The position numbers and the translations under genes are program-made. The notes under the pieces are model-generated. The model was given only the letters and a program-made list of their open reading frames with translations. It was not told the origin of the DNA and ran no database searches. DNA of 64,000 nt from NCBI RefSeq assembly GCF_023078275.1, contig NC_062971.1, positions 5,084,001 to 5,148,000 of the forward strand. The letters are read 5' to 3'. Below are positions 43,957-54,500 of this stretch, piece after piece. The stretch is from Leguminivora glycinivorella (Eukaryota; Arthropoda; Insecta; Lepidoptera; Tortricidae). Each line of letters begins with the position of its first letter. Position 1 is the stretch's first letter.

Positions 43957-46917
43957 CTACGCAGTGGCCGCAGCGATGACCCAGCTGTTGTAAAGGTTTA
44001 CACGCGTGTTGATGCTCGGGTACCAGCCCTGAGCGCAGCCCTGAGTCCACGAGTGCACGCCCACGATGTACCCGTCTACCAGTAGGGGGCTGCCTGAGTC
44101 GCCCTGGAAAAATATATACAGATTATATAAATATTTCACGAATGCGGCAAACATTGGCAAACACGCATTGTTCAGAAAAGATTGCATCTGCCAGTTTAGT
44201 TTGGGCATTTTCGCAAAAAAAGATTCCAAAAACTTTTAGCCTTTAACCTTTACCAATAGGTAAATTTCATGTTCTTCCTACTCAGAATCACGAGCCCTTT
44301 CCATCCTACTCAACATCATCCTCCTTGCGTTATCCCGGTATTTGCCATGGCTCATGGGAGCCTGGGGTCCGCTTTGACAACTAATCCCAAGATTTGGCGT
44401 AGGCACTAGTTTTAACCAAAGCGACTTCCATCTGACCTTCCAACCCGAAGGGTAAACTACTGGAATTAGTCCGGTTTCCTCACGATGTTTTCTTTCACCG
44501 AAAAGCTACTGGCAAATGTCAAATGACATTTCGCACATAAATTCCGAAAAACTCATTGGTGCGAGCCGGGGTTCGAACCCGCGACCCCCGGAACGAAAGT
44601 CGCATGTAGGTACTTACCGCTAGGATACCAGCGCTTCGCAGGCCATGATACTATGTGGTTACGGTGTGACGGTGTAGCCTCTCTTGTAGTATCTATTAGC
44701 GCATGTTTATTTGACAATGGTGAGCTACTATCGAGGTATCTCACTGATATGTTCTTACCTGGCACTGTCCCCTAACCCCCACATCCAGCCATCCAGCACA
44801 GACCATGTTGCTGGTGACAGTGAAGCCGAGCTCATTGTACCTATTGGCGCAGGTCTGCTGAGCTATCGTCCAGATTTGAACTTGGCGAAGCTCTGAAGAT
44901 ATCGACTCTGGGTCACCACTCTGAAATAATTATTAGGTCTATTACTTTTAATGATCACAGTATTTGAACTTTCACTTATTTAAACACATTGGGGAAGTGG
45001 CATTGTAAGTAGAGTAGCTATATTGACTTTCGTATATACTTTAGTGTCGAATCGGAAATCATACATTTCTGTTAGGAGTTTTGGAAAGGATTTTTGTGGT
45101 AAAATCGGTTACAGTAGTGTTAGCTTATATGTTCCCCATCCTAATCATCGTTATCCTCGGTGGTAGGAGAGATGAGAGTTGTCTATGATAGTTCCTATCA
45201 TCAAAATAATAGATACTGAAAGCCCTCCCCATCCTATACTTAGCCCAAACTTGCTGCTTGTCAGAGAAGCTATAAGCCTCGACAGCAAACGCCGCGACTT
45301 CTACTGAACCCGGAATAAGGTGTATGTTGAGGGTGGTTCTCATCACGGCAACGTCATGGTCCCGGGTGGTGGGAGAAAAGTTAGGGTTGTCTATAATGCT
45401 TCCTATCATCAAAACAATACTTACTGAAAACGCTCCCCATCCTATACTTAGTCCAAACTTGCTGGTTGTCAGAGAAGCTATAAGCCCCGCCAGCAAGCGC
45501 CGCGACTTCTACTGAACCCGGAGTAAAGTGTATGTTCTCATCAAGTCATCACGGCAACGTCATGGCCCCGGGTGGTGGGAGAAAAGTTAGCATTGTCTAT
45601 AATGCTTCCTATCATCAAAACAATACTTACTGAGAACGCTCCCCATCCTATAGCCCACACTTGCTGGTTGTCCGAGAAACTATAAGCGCCTCCAGCAAGC
45701 GACGCTGGCCCGACTGATCCCGTAGTAAAGTATATATTGAGTGTGGTTCTCAAGACGGCGACATCGTTGTCCCGGGTGGTGGGAGAGAAGTTAGGGTTGG
45801 CTGTGATGGCTCGGATGAGGTAGGTGAGACCGCCACGGTTGCTGTATGTGGAGCCGACGCGCGCGCGCCACCAGGTGGCTGGGTCAGCCCTGGAATATAG
45901 AGTTGGTGCTTAGAGACGCTGGAATCAATGAAATGGGTGAAGTACATTTATTCATGGAACGTTTTAAATACATTTGGTTACCAGAAGTCATGCCAACTTA
46001 GATGGTCTACTGTACGTACTTACTCTTCAATAGAAGCACGAAGCACCTGCCAATATTTACCGTTGACAGCAGCCGACAACGTTGGTCATGAACGACGTCG
46101 CAAAAGGTAATCTATGAGTCATAGTCATAGATGCTCGCTACACGAATAAATACTTACTGTCCATCAGTATAGAAGCACGACGCAGCGGACAGTATAGCGT
46201 TGACCGTGATAATGCTGCCACCGCATGAGTGCGCGTAAGTGCCAGCACCGACGTTAGTCAACAGAGACGTCGCAAACGGGTACTGATTGATGGTCACCGT
46301 TTCACCACCCGCTATCCGACTGCTGGCTGGAATATTTTGAGAAGGGCAGACAAGGGCTAGTTGCACTGTTAACAGACTTATCAACGTCACGCAGGAGAGG
46401 TCTCTGGAAATTCTCATATAATATAAATAGCGAACGTTTTGGTGCAACCTGCCTTACCTACTCTTAGCAGATAACTGTGGGCAGATTGAGCAGGATCGAG
46501 AACCAACATTAAGTATTATTAGCAATCCTACATTTAGTATTAGCAGCAAAAGTCAAAACTTATTTTAATTAGCATGGCGCTTGCACAGCGGGCTAGTGAC
46601 TAAACGAGAGTGAGTTTATTAGTAAAAGGTCCCACTATGTCTATTGCTATAAATGTGCTTTGTCAGTTTATTGATATAACAAGCAAACCTCGTCTTTATG
46701 GTAGGCGACAAAGTGGGACGTTTTACTAAAAACTAACACAAATATTGATTTACAATCGATTGGCATGTTGGCCGGGTGACCAGGAATGACATCTCTTTTC
46801 AAATGAATGGCTTCGAGTGTAGAGTCAAAAATACCTTTAAGAATATGTAGAGTTGTAAACCTTACCTCTGGCATCGGCACCTACGAGCAACAAACTAATT
46901 AACAATAATACTAACAT
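43957..46917 (-). CDS. serine protease homologue 1 (chymotrypsin fold, catalytic His replaced)
   Basis: Minus-strand exons, 5' to 3': 46866-46917 (signal peptide MLVLLLLISLLLVGADA), 46158-46326, 45631-45889, 44759-44920, 43957-44103; 262 residues. An alternative start at 46417 extends the second exon with its own hydrophobic leader (SCVTLISLLTVQLALVC). The zymogen cleavage site is kept (SSR-IAGGETVTINQYPFA). The His57 motif reads ILSAASCF instead of xTAAHCx, so the general base is missing. Asp102 (RDNDVAVLR) and Ser195 (GQCQGDSGSPLL) are present. Position 189 is Gly, so a trypsin-like pocket is not expected. Likely a non-catalytic secreted homologue acting by binding. Introns hold decayed copies of its own exons. 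Overlaps no other gene; convergent with gene C. Confidence 0.8.
44290..44670 (-). mobile_element. full-length tRNA-derived SINE in protease homologue 1 intron
   Basis: On the minus strand: tRNA-like head with B-box gcgggttcgaaccccggc, then aagaaaacatcgtgaggaaa, and the 3' end ggctcccatgagccatggca and ccgggataacgcaagg. This is the layout of a common lepidopteran SINE. Confidence 0.8.
45150..45560 (-). repeat. two decayed partial copies of protease homologue 1 exon 3
   Basis: Two further copies (about 205-bp period; cccgggtggtgggag at 45361, 45567 and 45771) follow the coding exon within its intron. They code for recognisable SPTTRDHDVAVMRTTLNIHL and YSFSDKQQVWAKYRMG but lack an acceptor. The first has indels and a weakened donor, while the second still has a GTAAGT donor. 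Confidence 0.75.
46015..46112 (-). repeat. decayed, deleted copy of protease homologue 1 exon 2
   Basis: acttactcttcaatagaagc, then ccgttgacagcagccgacaa and acgacgtcgcaaaagg follow the coding exon (tatagaagcacgacgcag, agcgttgaccgtgataatg, gagacgtcgcaaacggg) with internal deletions, inside the next intron. Confidence 0.6.
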
Positions 46918-47585
46918 TTTCACTGCTCTAACACACGCCCCTACTAATACTCATAATACTTACAATAGTTAACTCTTATCTTTGTTATCAACAGAAATAT
47001 CTACTGAATTTCTGTGATAATTCGGAAATTATAAATTGATAAGTGCTAATCTGCGTTTTATAAACTGGATATGGATTTCAAATACTAGATTCTTAATATT
47101 AGTACAGATAGATGGTACTACATGTTAGGACTAAGCCGCGTAGCCAACATGTCAATTGCTTATACCCCTGCCACATCGAGTGGAAAAAAATCAAAATTTT
47201 GCTGACAAGGAGAACACGATTGGAAAAGGGCTTATAATTAAAACATACACTGAACTTTTAGGTAGTTTTAGTTTCATATGTTTTATTTTGTAAGTAGGTT
47301 ATGTTTTAATGTCTATTATGACTATTATGAATATTTTATAAATTTAATGTGATTTAATTTTATTTGAAATAGATACACTGAACAGTAGCGTTATATGTAC
47401 TTTAGTAAGAACTTAGAATTAGTATTATCAATTGTAATTTCAGTTCAACTTGTATATTGACGTTTAAAAGTACCCCTGTGGCCTATTTGCTGAATAAATA
47501 ATTTGTAATTGGAACTGTTTTACGGTTCATTGTATATCATATAGGTACAAACGAAATGTCTGACCTTTTTATTCTGTAAAAACTG
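46918..47585. other. upstream of protease homologue 1, no feature
   Basis: AT-rich. No clear TATA box for the minus-strand start at 46917 and no repeat that I could assign. Confidence 0.35.
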
Positions 47586-47802
47586 GCTTCGCCTGTCAGT
47601 ACGTTTAACCGCGTAAGCTGCGCATGAGTTGCCTTGATCAGGCGCGCTTTCTGATAAAACAATTTTGTAGCCACTCAGACATCGATCTAAACTACCTAGA
47701 TGCACCATCATGGCTTAGAATGTGTCCGCAGCAAATTGTGCTTGAAAATGTTCTAAGCACAATTTGGGCGGTCAGTAGCGCTTCATCCGCCGTGTCGGCA
47801 AC

Positions 47803-47886
47803 ATGCCTAAGTGCTCCGTAAAAAAGTGCAAAAATAACACCAAGTTTAAATCGATGCACTCAGAACATAATTCTTTCATTGCATGA
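47803..47886 (+). pseudogene. THAP zinc-finger N-terminal fragment
   Basis: A 27-codon frame starts MPKCSVKKCKNNTKFKS and then stops. The C-x4-C spacing right after the initiator Met is the signature opening of THAP DNA-binding domains, found in P-element-type transposases and in host genes derived from them. The rest of the domain is missing, and a MITE follows 20 bases later. Probably a transposon relic. Confidence 0.35.
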
Positions 47887-47906
47887 TACGCAATATGCAT
47901 TAAGTA

Positions 47907-48070
47907 CAGATGTAGTGCGAAAAGAATTGCCTTCGTATTGTTACGGAAACGTACGAACGTGTCATGCTATTTCAGTCAGTCTTAGTACAAGATGCACTGA
48001 CATTGACTGAACTAGCATGACCAATACGAACGTTTCCGAAGGAAACCCTTTTCGCACTGCATCTGTATAT
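47907..48070. mobile_element. fold-back MITE, copy 2 (acagatgtagtgcgaaaag)
   Basis: acagatgtagtgcgaaaaga at the left and cccttttcgcactgcatctg at the right, with inner arms tcatgctatttcagtcag and tgactgaactagcatgac. Confidence 0.8.
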
Positions 48071-48113
48071 TCATAATTATAAATATATCGGAGAACGAGC
48101 AAATTATGGTTTG

Positions 48114-48136
48114 ACACACACACACACACACACACA
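48114..48136. repeat. (AC)n microsatellite
   Basis: About eleven ac dinucleotides. Confidence 0.9.
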
Positions 48137-48283
48137 AACAAGGGTTTTACGACTTAGTACAACCTGGCTGGTATTTTCTTCTACCGAAATTCTATAGATG
48201 ACGCGTCTGCCTAAAAGAACAGAATTCGAAAACAGATGGCGGAAGGCTGTCAATCGATCCACAACAAAAACGAAGCCAGGTGA

Positions 48284-48440
48284 CGTAGCCGAATGGTATT
48301 TCTGCGACGCGAAACGAAAACGAAACGCCACGAAAGGTAGTCTAACTCTGTCACGCCAATACGCAAGAGCGCTAGAGATATCTACGAGCCTTTCGTTTCG
48401 TAAGCGTTTCGTGAGCGTTTGTGCCATTCGGCTACGCACC
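48284..48440. mobile_element. gtagccgaatggta fold-back MITE, copy 4
   Basis: tgacgtagccgaatggtatt ... gccattcggctacgcaccct. It contains a local duplication cgtttcgtaagcgtttcgtg in its right arm. Confidence 0.8.
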
Positions 48441-48964
48441 CTGACATGGTTCCGGTATGGTACACCCACAATTTTCAAAAAATATCTATACAACTTTAAA
48501 GCGAGTAGGTAAGTCAACGGCCGGGGTACGTAAGTACACGATGGATCTCACAAAGGCATCGTGAGATAATCGATACGTGACTATACACAGCCACCGATAA
48601 GTAGGATTATAATTTTTTTATAATAAGGTAAACTATGTATTTCAACGTAAATAAAATATGGAATTCTATGTCAAAATTTCACTAAACTGGGAGATAATGA
48701 TAACCCATGCTTATTTATTCAACTAATACTGGAGAAAAATGGATCCATTGCCATCCCATGGATCCACCATAAATCTACATCTACTACACAATGTTCTTAC
48801 TTATATGTTAAATAATATTTTTTGTGATAAAATCTACTCTATGCCCTTTCCTGGGGCAGGGTCATTCACTTATACTACTAAGTCTGTAACTAACTATTCA
48901 TAACAATTTTCATTTTAATCGGCCCAGTGGTTTAAGTAACTATTTACATGATTTCAAATTGTGT

Positions 48965-49210
48965 GCCTTGTTGTTGTTGTTGTTGTTGTTGTATGTCCTA
49001 AGGCACCCCATAGGTGCATAGGGCCTCCACAAGATCCTTCCACGCCTTTCTATCTTGAGCCACCGCCTTGGCCTCGTTCCAGCTCAGTCCATATTCCCTC
49101 AGCTCGTTCTCAACGCTCCGCCTCCAGGTGTGTACGGGGCGTTTGCGGGCCCTCTTTCCTCCTTGAGGCCGCCACTCAAACGCGATATTGGCGCTGTTGG
49201 TAGCTCCTTG
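48965..49210 (-). mobile_element. non-LTR retrotransposon 3' fragment with (TTG)n tail
   Basis: A (ttg)n run is followed by atgtcctaaggcaccccata and a GC-rich block (ccaccgccttggcctcgttc, ctccgcctccaggtgtgtac). This is the 3' end of a retroposon in reverse; no conserved protein motif is left. Confidence 0.55.
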
Positions 49211-49506
49211 TGTGCCTTGCCTACTTCTAAACTCCTAATTATTACAAGTGTAGGAATAACAACCAAAACAAGCAAAGTAAATAGATGAAATGAATTACCG
49301 ACTGGTTACAAATTTGACCGCCTGCTACTGATTTAATTGATTTATTTTTATTTCTATTAGGTACTTTACCTATGTTATTAACAATTATCGTCACGTTAAA
49401 TTAAAGTGTCAATACAGGCTAACTTATTTACTAATAAATCATACATAAACATCTTATATTGTATCAACCCGACTGCGTTAAAGTAACAAACCCTTCAATT
49501 GACTTT

Positions 49507-50879
49507 AAATACCAAACATAACGAAATTCGGTCCCAACATTTATAGACCCATAGCGCTGGTGCCTATCCTTGCTAAAGTCTTTGAAAAGGTATTATATAG
49601 TAGAACAGTTTCTTTTTTCAATAAATATGACTTATTATCTAGCAGTCAATTTGGTTTTAGTAAAAATAAAACGACTGTGATGGCCATTTACGAAGTATTA
49701 AAAATCATAATGGCCTGTCGAGATAAAAATATTCCAGTGATGACAGTTTTTATGGACATGTCAAAAGCTTTTGACAGAGTATCACATCAGGTATTGCTGT
49801 CAAAGTTACATAGCTTAGGAATAAGAGGGAATGCATATAAATGGTACAAATCTTATTTGCTGGACAGACTTCAGTGCACTGAGATAGCTAACTTTTGCCA
49901 CAAAACAAAAACAGTAGTTACTTATAGATCAGAATACAGTAATGTCAAATATGGAGTACCACAGGGGAGCATCCTAGGACCCCTTCTTTTCTTGGCCTAT
50001 ATTAACGATTTACCTGACGTGACGAAGCATAAAATTGTATTATTCGCTGACGACTGTTCTCTGGTCGTAAGAGGTGATGACCCTATGTCCTATGAGTTCG
50101 AAGCGAATCTAGCATTTAACAATGTAATTACATGGCTGGAAAAAAACAATCTCAAAATTAACGTTACTAAAACAAAATTGATGGAGTTTTATGCTCCCCA
50201 AGGTAATCCTAAGTGTGTTCGATTATCATGTAATCAAAATTGTAATCAAGAAATAGAACAAGTGTCATCGATTCGTTTCTTAGGTGTCACTATGGATTGT
50301 CATAATGATTGGAAACAACACACCGAAAATCTTATTAATAGGTTGAGTCGATTTGTTTTTGCACTAAAGCGACTAAAATCCATAACATCACTTAAAACCG
50401 CCCTTATGGCTTTTCATGGTTACGTAATGTCAAATCTTAGGTATGGCCTAATACTATGGGGCAACAGTACAAACGTTCCAAAGGTATTTTTGCTACAAAA
50501 AAAATGCTTGCGAGCAGTATACGGCGTCAGTCAAACTGACTCATGTCGACCAATCTTTCGAGAATTAAAGGTTTTAACACTTTATTCTCTTTATATTTAT
50601 GAGGCGTGTTTATTTGTAAAAAGTAACATTAACTCTTTCTGTAGTTTTGCCTCCACCTCGAGGTATAATACTCGTCATGGATTAAACCTACATTACCCGG
50701 GAACAACATCTGCCCTCGTTAATAAAAATATAGTATTCATGTGTGTAAAAATTTATAACCACCTTCCTAATGATCTGAAGGAACTAGAATTGCCGAATTT
50801 CAAATCAGAATTATACAAGTGGTGTTTGGAAAAAATGTATTATGGCAACTCGGAACACTTTGCACCTGACATTCCTTAA
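49507..50879 (+). CDS. 5'-truncated CR1/Jockey-type reverse transcriptase ORF
   Basis: An uninterrupted frame with no native start: it is already in frame at about 49507 (ITKFGPNIYRPIALVPILAK) and ends at 50879. Reverse-transcriptase blocks in order: AFDRVSHQVLLSKLHSLGIR near residue 87, YGVPQGSILGPLLFLAYIND, the catalytic FADD in KIVLFADDCSLVVRGDD, KTKLMEFY, SSIRFLGVTMD, then the C-terminal LRYGLILWGNST. The N-terminal endonuclease is missing, typical of a 5'-truncated insertion. The open RT frame suggests a fairly recent copy. It ends in the (atttc)n tail at 51023-51052. Unrelated to the neighbouring host genes. Confidence 0.9.
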
Positions 50880-51022
50880 ATCCCAATGTAAATATAGTTA
50901 TAAGTTTTGTAAATATAGTTGTTAAGGTCATTTTATTTGTATGTCTATAATAGGCTGAAAGTGGAGATACTTTTCATAGAATAAGATCTTTTATGTACAC
51001 CCATTTTTATTGACAAATAAAT

Positions 51023-51052
51023 ATTTCATTTCATTTCATTTCATTTCATTCA
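51023..51052 (+). repeat. (ATTTC)n tail of the retrotransposon
   Basis: aataaatatttcatttcatt...: pentanucleotide repeats directly after AATAAA mark the 3' terminus of the element that starts at about 49507. Confidence 0.8.
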
Positions 51053-51455
51053 CACTTTTGTTTTGACAATAGTTTGAATTCCAAACAAACTGTTTGCCTA
51101 CATATTATTTATAAACATATCTGTGATATTCGAAATTGAAAATAATTAACATCAGGTACCACGTCGGGGCAAAGGAGGGTTGAATTGAAATTTGTATTTA
51201 CATTATGTGCTGAATGATTTTAAAATGATTTAAGCAAAGACTCATTATCTGTTTTCAATATTGCATCTAAGTATATGTGTCTCACTCCTTTTATTCTTCT
51301 ACTATTTTATTTTTCTCTGTCTTTCTACGTTACGAAAGTATTTATCACTTGCAATAAACAGCAGCGAGCGATTTATTTTATTAATCACTGGACGCTCCGC
51401 TATCGCTAGCAATAAGACCGGAGCCTAACATTGTTTGCCAAGCTACAATTGTTTG

Positions 51456-51494
51456 TATAAAAATGTCCACTTTGAATTCATCGAGCCAGTCAGT
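51456..51494 (+). promoter_or_regulatory. TATA box and initiator of the Ig receptor gene
   Basis: tataaaaa at 51456 and the arthropod initiator tcagt at 51490-51494 are about 34 bases apart, and the ATG follows at 51512. This is the clearest core promoter in the window. Confidence 0.75.
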
Positions 51495-51511
51495 AGCGTA
51501 ACTACTACAAA

Positions 51512-54500
51512 ATGCGGTGGTTCATCCTCCTGTGTGCGGCGGCGTTCCTCAACAATGGTTAGTTTGAAACTTTGTACTATGTTTACAACCGGTGTCCAAA
51601 CAAGGAATGTGTTGATAAATTCTCTCTTGTCTGTCTGTAGTATCTATATTTTAATAATGTTGAACTCTGCATACGTTGCGATTTGACATGAAGCGAATCA
51701 TTTCACTTTTTAGCGAATTTTTTTTCCAAAGGTCCTTATAGGTTCTTTTAAAAAATCCATAATACAATTTGGTTTCAGCGGACGCGCAGAATCAAATCTG
51801 GGAGTTAAACAGCAGCCTATCCGACTTGTTCGTCGGACCAGACTCCGCCGTTCATTGCCAGCTCACCAACCCTTCTGGAAACATCGTCTTTGACGACTTC
51901 GGGCCGTGCAGGGTAAACATCGACCGGGTGACGGAGCAACACAGTGGGCTGTGGACCATGAGCATAATCCAGCAGAATAATGTGTTGGCTGTACGGCAGA
52001 GTTTTACTGCGCAGGTTACTTCTTCAGGTTAGTGTGTTTGTCTACTAGCAGACTGAAGTCAATCGCCAGCTCACCATCCCCTTTGGCAACATCGTCGTTG
52101 ATGACTTTGGTCCGTGTATTCGTTGGCCTGGCCAATCGTCAGACTCAACATCTCGATGGAATTAGTGAATAATCTCCGCCATTTCTTGATTCGTACACCA
52201 ATCTATAAATTATACAATAATTTGGATATCTTATATAATATTCTTTATTTTAAGTTGGGGAAATGCATCTTATATAATATCCTACCCAACTGATAATCTA
52301 AATTAACAAAATTATATGGACATCATCATGTCATTATTACTTCCGTTATTGCTGAAAGCAATTTAGATTTCTGATTGTGATCTAATATGATTTTGTATCT
52401 TAATTAGCACGATCTTGAAATTGATTTCATGGTGATTAAAGGACCTCCTTTAAGATTCTGACTATATAATTGTTTTCCAATAGCCGCAGACTCCAAGCCC
52501 ACGGTATCAACAAGCGTGCAGCAAGAGAAGCCCGTAATAAAGCTCCTCTGCTCCATGGCAAATGCTGAGCTGGTCACAGCCTGCGTGTTCAGAGATCCGT
52601 CTGGGCGGGTGCTGCAAGCTCGCCAGGGTGTCTCTGAGGACCGATACAGCTTCATTGAAAGGTAGGTGTTTCTATGATAAATTTGTTAATGCAAAAATTT
52701 CATAGAGGAGAGATACCTAAGTTCAGTCTCCTAAACCTGCGGTCAAGCCCGTGGTACCCAAACGTGGTCACGTCGTCAAAGGCGTCTAGCCTTTCAGAGA
52801 TCACACACACTAGAGAATTGTCGACGGGTGCCACGGCGGCCGGATAATTAGCTGCGATAAGCTGAAGAACCGGGTTCTATCCCCGCTCTGCCACTGATGA
52901 ACTTGGTTGCTTATTTCGGCTATTAATTTTCAACTAAAGTATAACTTATAACTTGTATCTTTTCTTAGTTTATCGGCCGGTGTGCAAAGCTGCGGTATTG
53001 AGATCAACGGACCCCTGGTTTCTGACCTGGGTTTGTGGCGCTGCGACCTCCAAACCACTGCAGACACCTACTTCGGACATCTCACCGTTTTATGTCCCTG
53101 GGCCATGCAAGATCCGGAAATTGCGGCGGCTGTCATATCAGGTCGGTATTTTACTTGGACTCCTTCGAGTTGGAGTATTGGGCTCTCTTCGAGATAGGAA
53201 CACTACTTATCCGGGCCCTGAGCCAATCTCTCTCACAAGTAACTTGCGATGTTTTGCATGTTATCCACCTAACGTGCCAACGGATGCAAAGTACTTTTTT
53301 CGTCATTCCGTTAACAGTTTACATTTTCAGGTACCCAACGGCATGACAACATTGAATATCAATGTTTTTAGGATACTGAATCTTCGCTGTGTCTGTCAGA
53401 AAATTGTCAAAAAATAATTAACTTGGATATATTATTTTAAAGTCCAACGCCTTATGTTAGGATCCTTATCAAACACAGACGAAGGGTTAAGTAGACGTGT
53501 AATATTTTATTTTATCAACAAAGGCATAATAAAGGATTGTATTGTATTTTTGTATGAAAATAAAAAATAGGAAAGCAATATAGTAATATCAAATATTCCA
53601 TTTAAAAAATATATAAAAAAAAATCCAAAAAAAGTTCAAATTTAGGATGGAACTCAGAATCACCTGCTTCGGTGCATTTGACCAAGACGCCATTTCGATT
53701 TACATGTCAAATATACGATATGTATCTTTATTGACAAAATCGTCATTATTTCTGAGTCTGCTTGAGTTAACTAAACCAATATCTTTAATAATTACTTGTC
53801 AAGAGCCAAGTGTCACTGATGACAATGTCAATTAAAAATGCGCGAAATATGACGGCTCTGTGTCTGTAACAAAATTTGGCACGCACATTTACGTAAAATT
53901 AATAAAAAATTCACATGGATTTGTCCATGATTTCTGTATGAAACAATGTATCATTCACTACCGCGACGACGGATAATGTATAGTAGATGTATGCGCATAT
54001 TTTTATTTAGTTGTAATACCACAAAATATTTGTTTTATTTTTTCAGCGTTTTTGTGTTCTGTTTGTGTTTTATCTTAAAAAAAAACATAGATTAAATTTA
54101 AGATAATTATACCATCCCATACATTAAAATGCGACCGCCTAAGAACGTGCCAAAAAGTAGATCGCGCCACTAAAAAAAATGCCTTGTTGCCATCGATTAT
54201 ACTTTTGTAGATGGCATTAAGTGTCACTTTCGACATAGATTTATGGCTCGAAAGTGACACCTAACGCCAATCTACAAGTAATCGACGGCACCAAGGCATT
54301 TTTAGTGTTGCCGTCTACTTTTTGGTATGATCTTATTTTATGTATTTAATCTATGCTTAAACAAACATATTGTTTTTTAACACTTGACCAACCAACTTTT
54401 AGGGAAGTCATAAAATTTAGGATTTGTCTACTTTACAGTTCCCACTCTGACCAGTCAGACCAAGGATCAGGTGGTGAGTGAGGGAGACAGCGTGACGATG

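Noticed and set aside
43496..44050. A 184-codon minus-strand frame
   Set aside because: It crosses the last protease exon in the wrong frame and continues into the 3' UTR; the correct frame gives the trypsin-fold C-terminus.
48104..48517. 137- and 104-codon frames on opposite strands
   Set aside because: Both lie across a fold-back MITE and an (AC)n run.
53035..53417. 103- and 154-codon frames after Ig receptor exon 4
   Set aside because: Frame shadows of the exon that continue into intron sequence; the donor at 53142 and the Ig motif place the true frame elsewhere.
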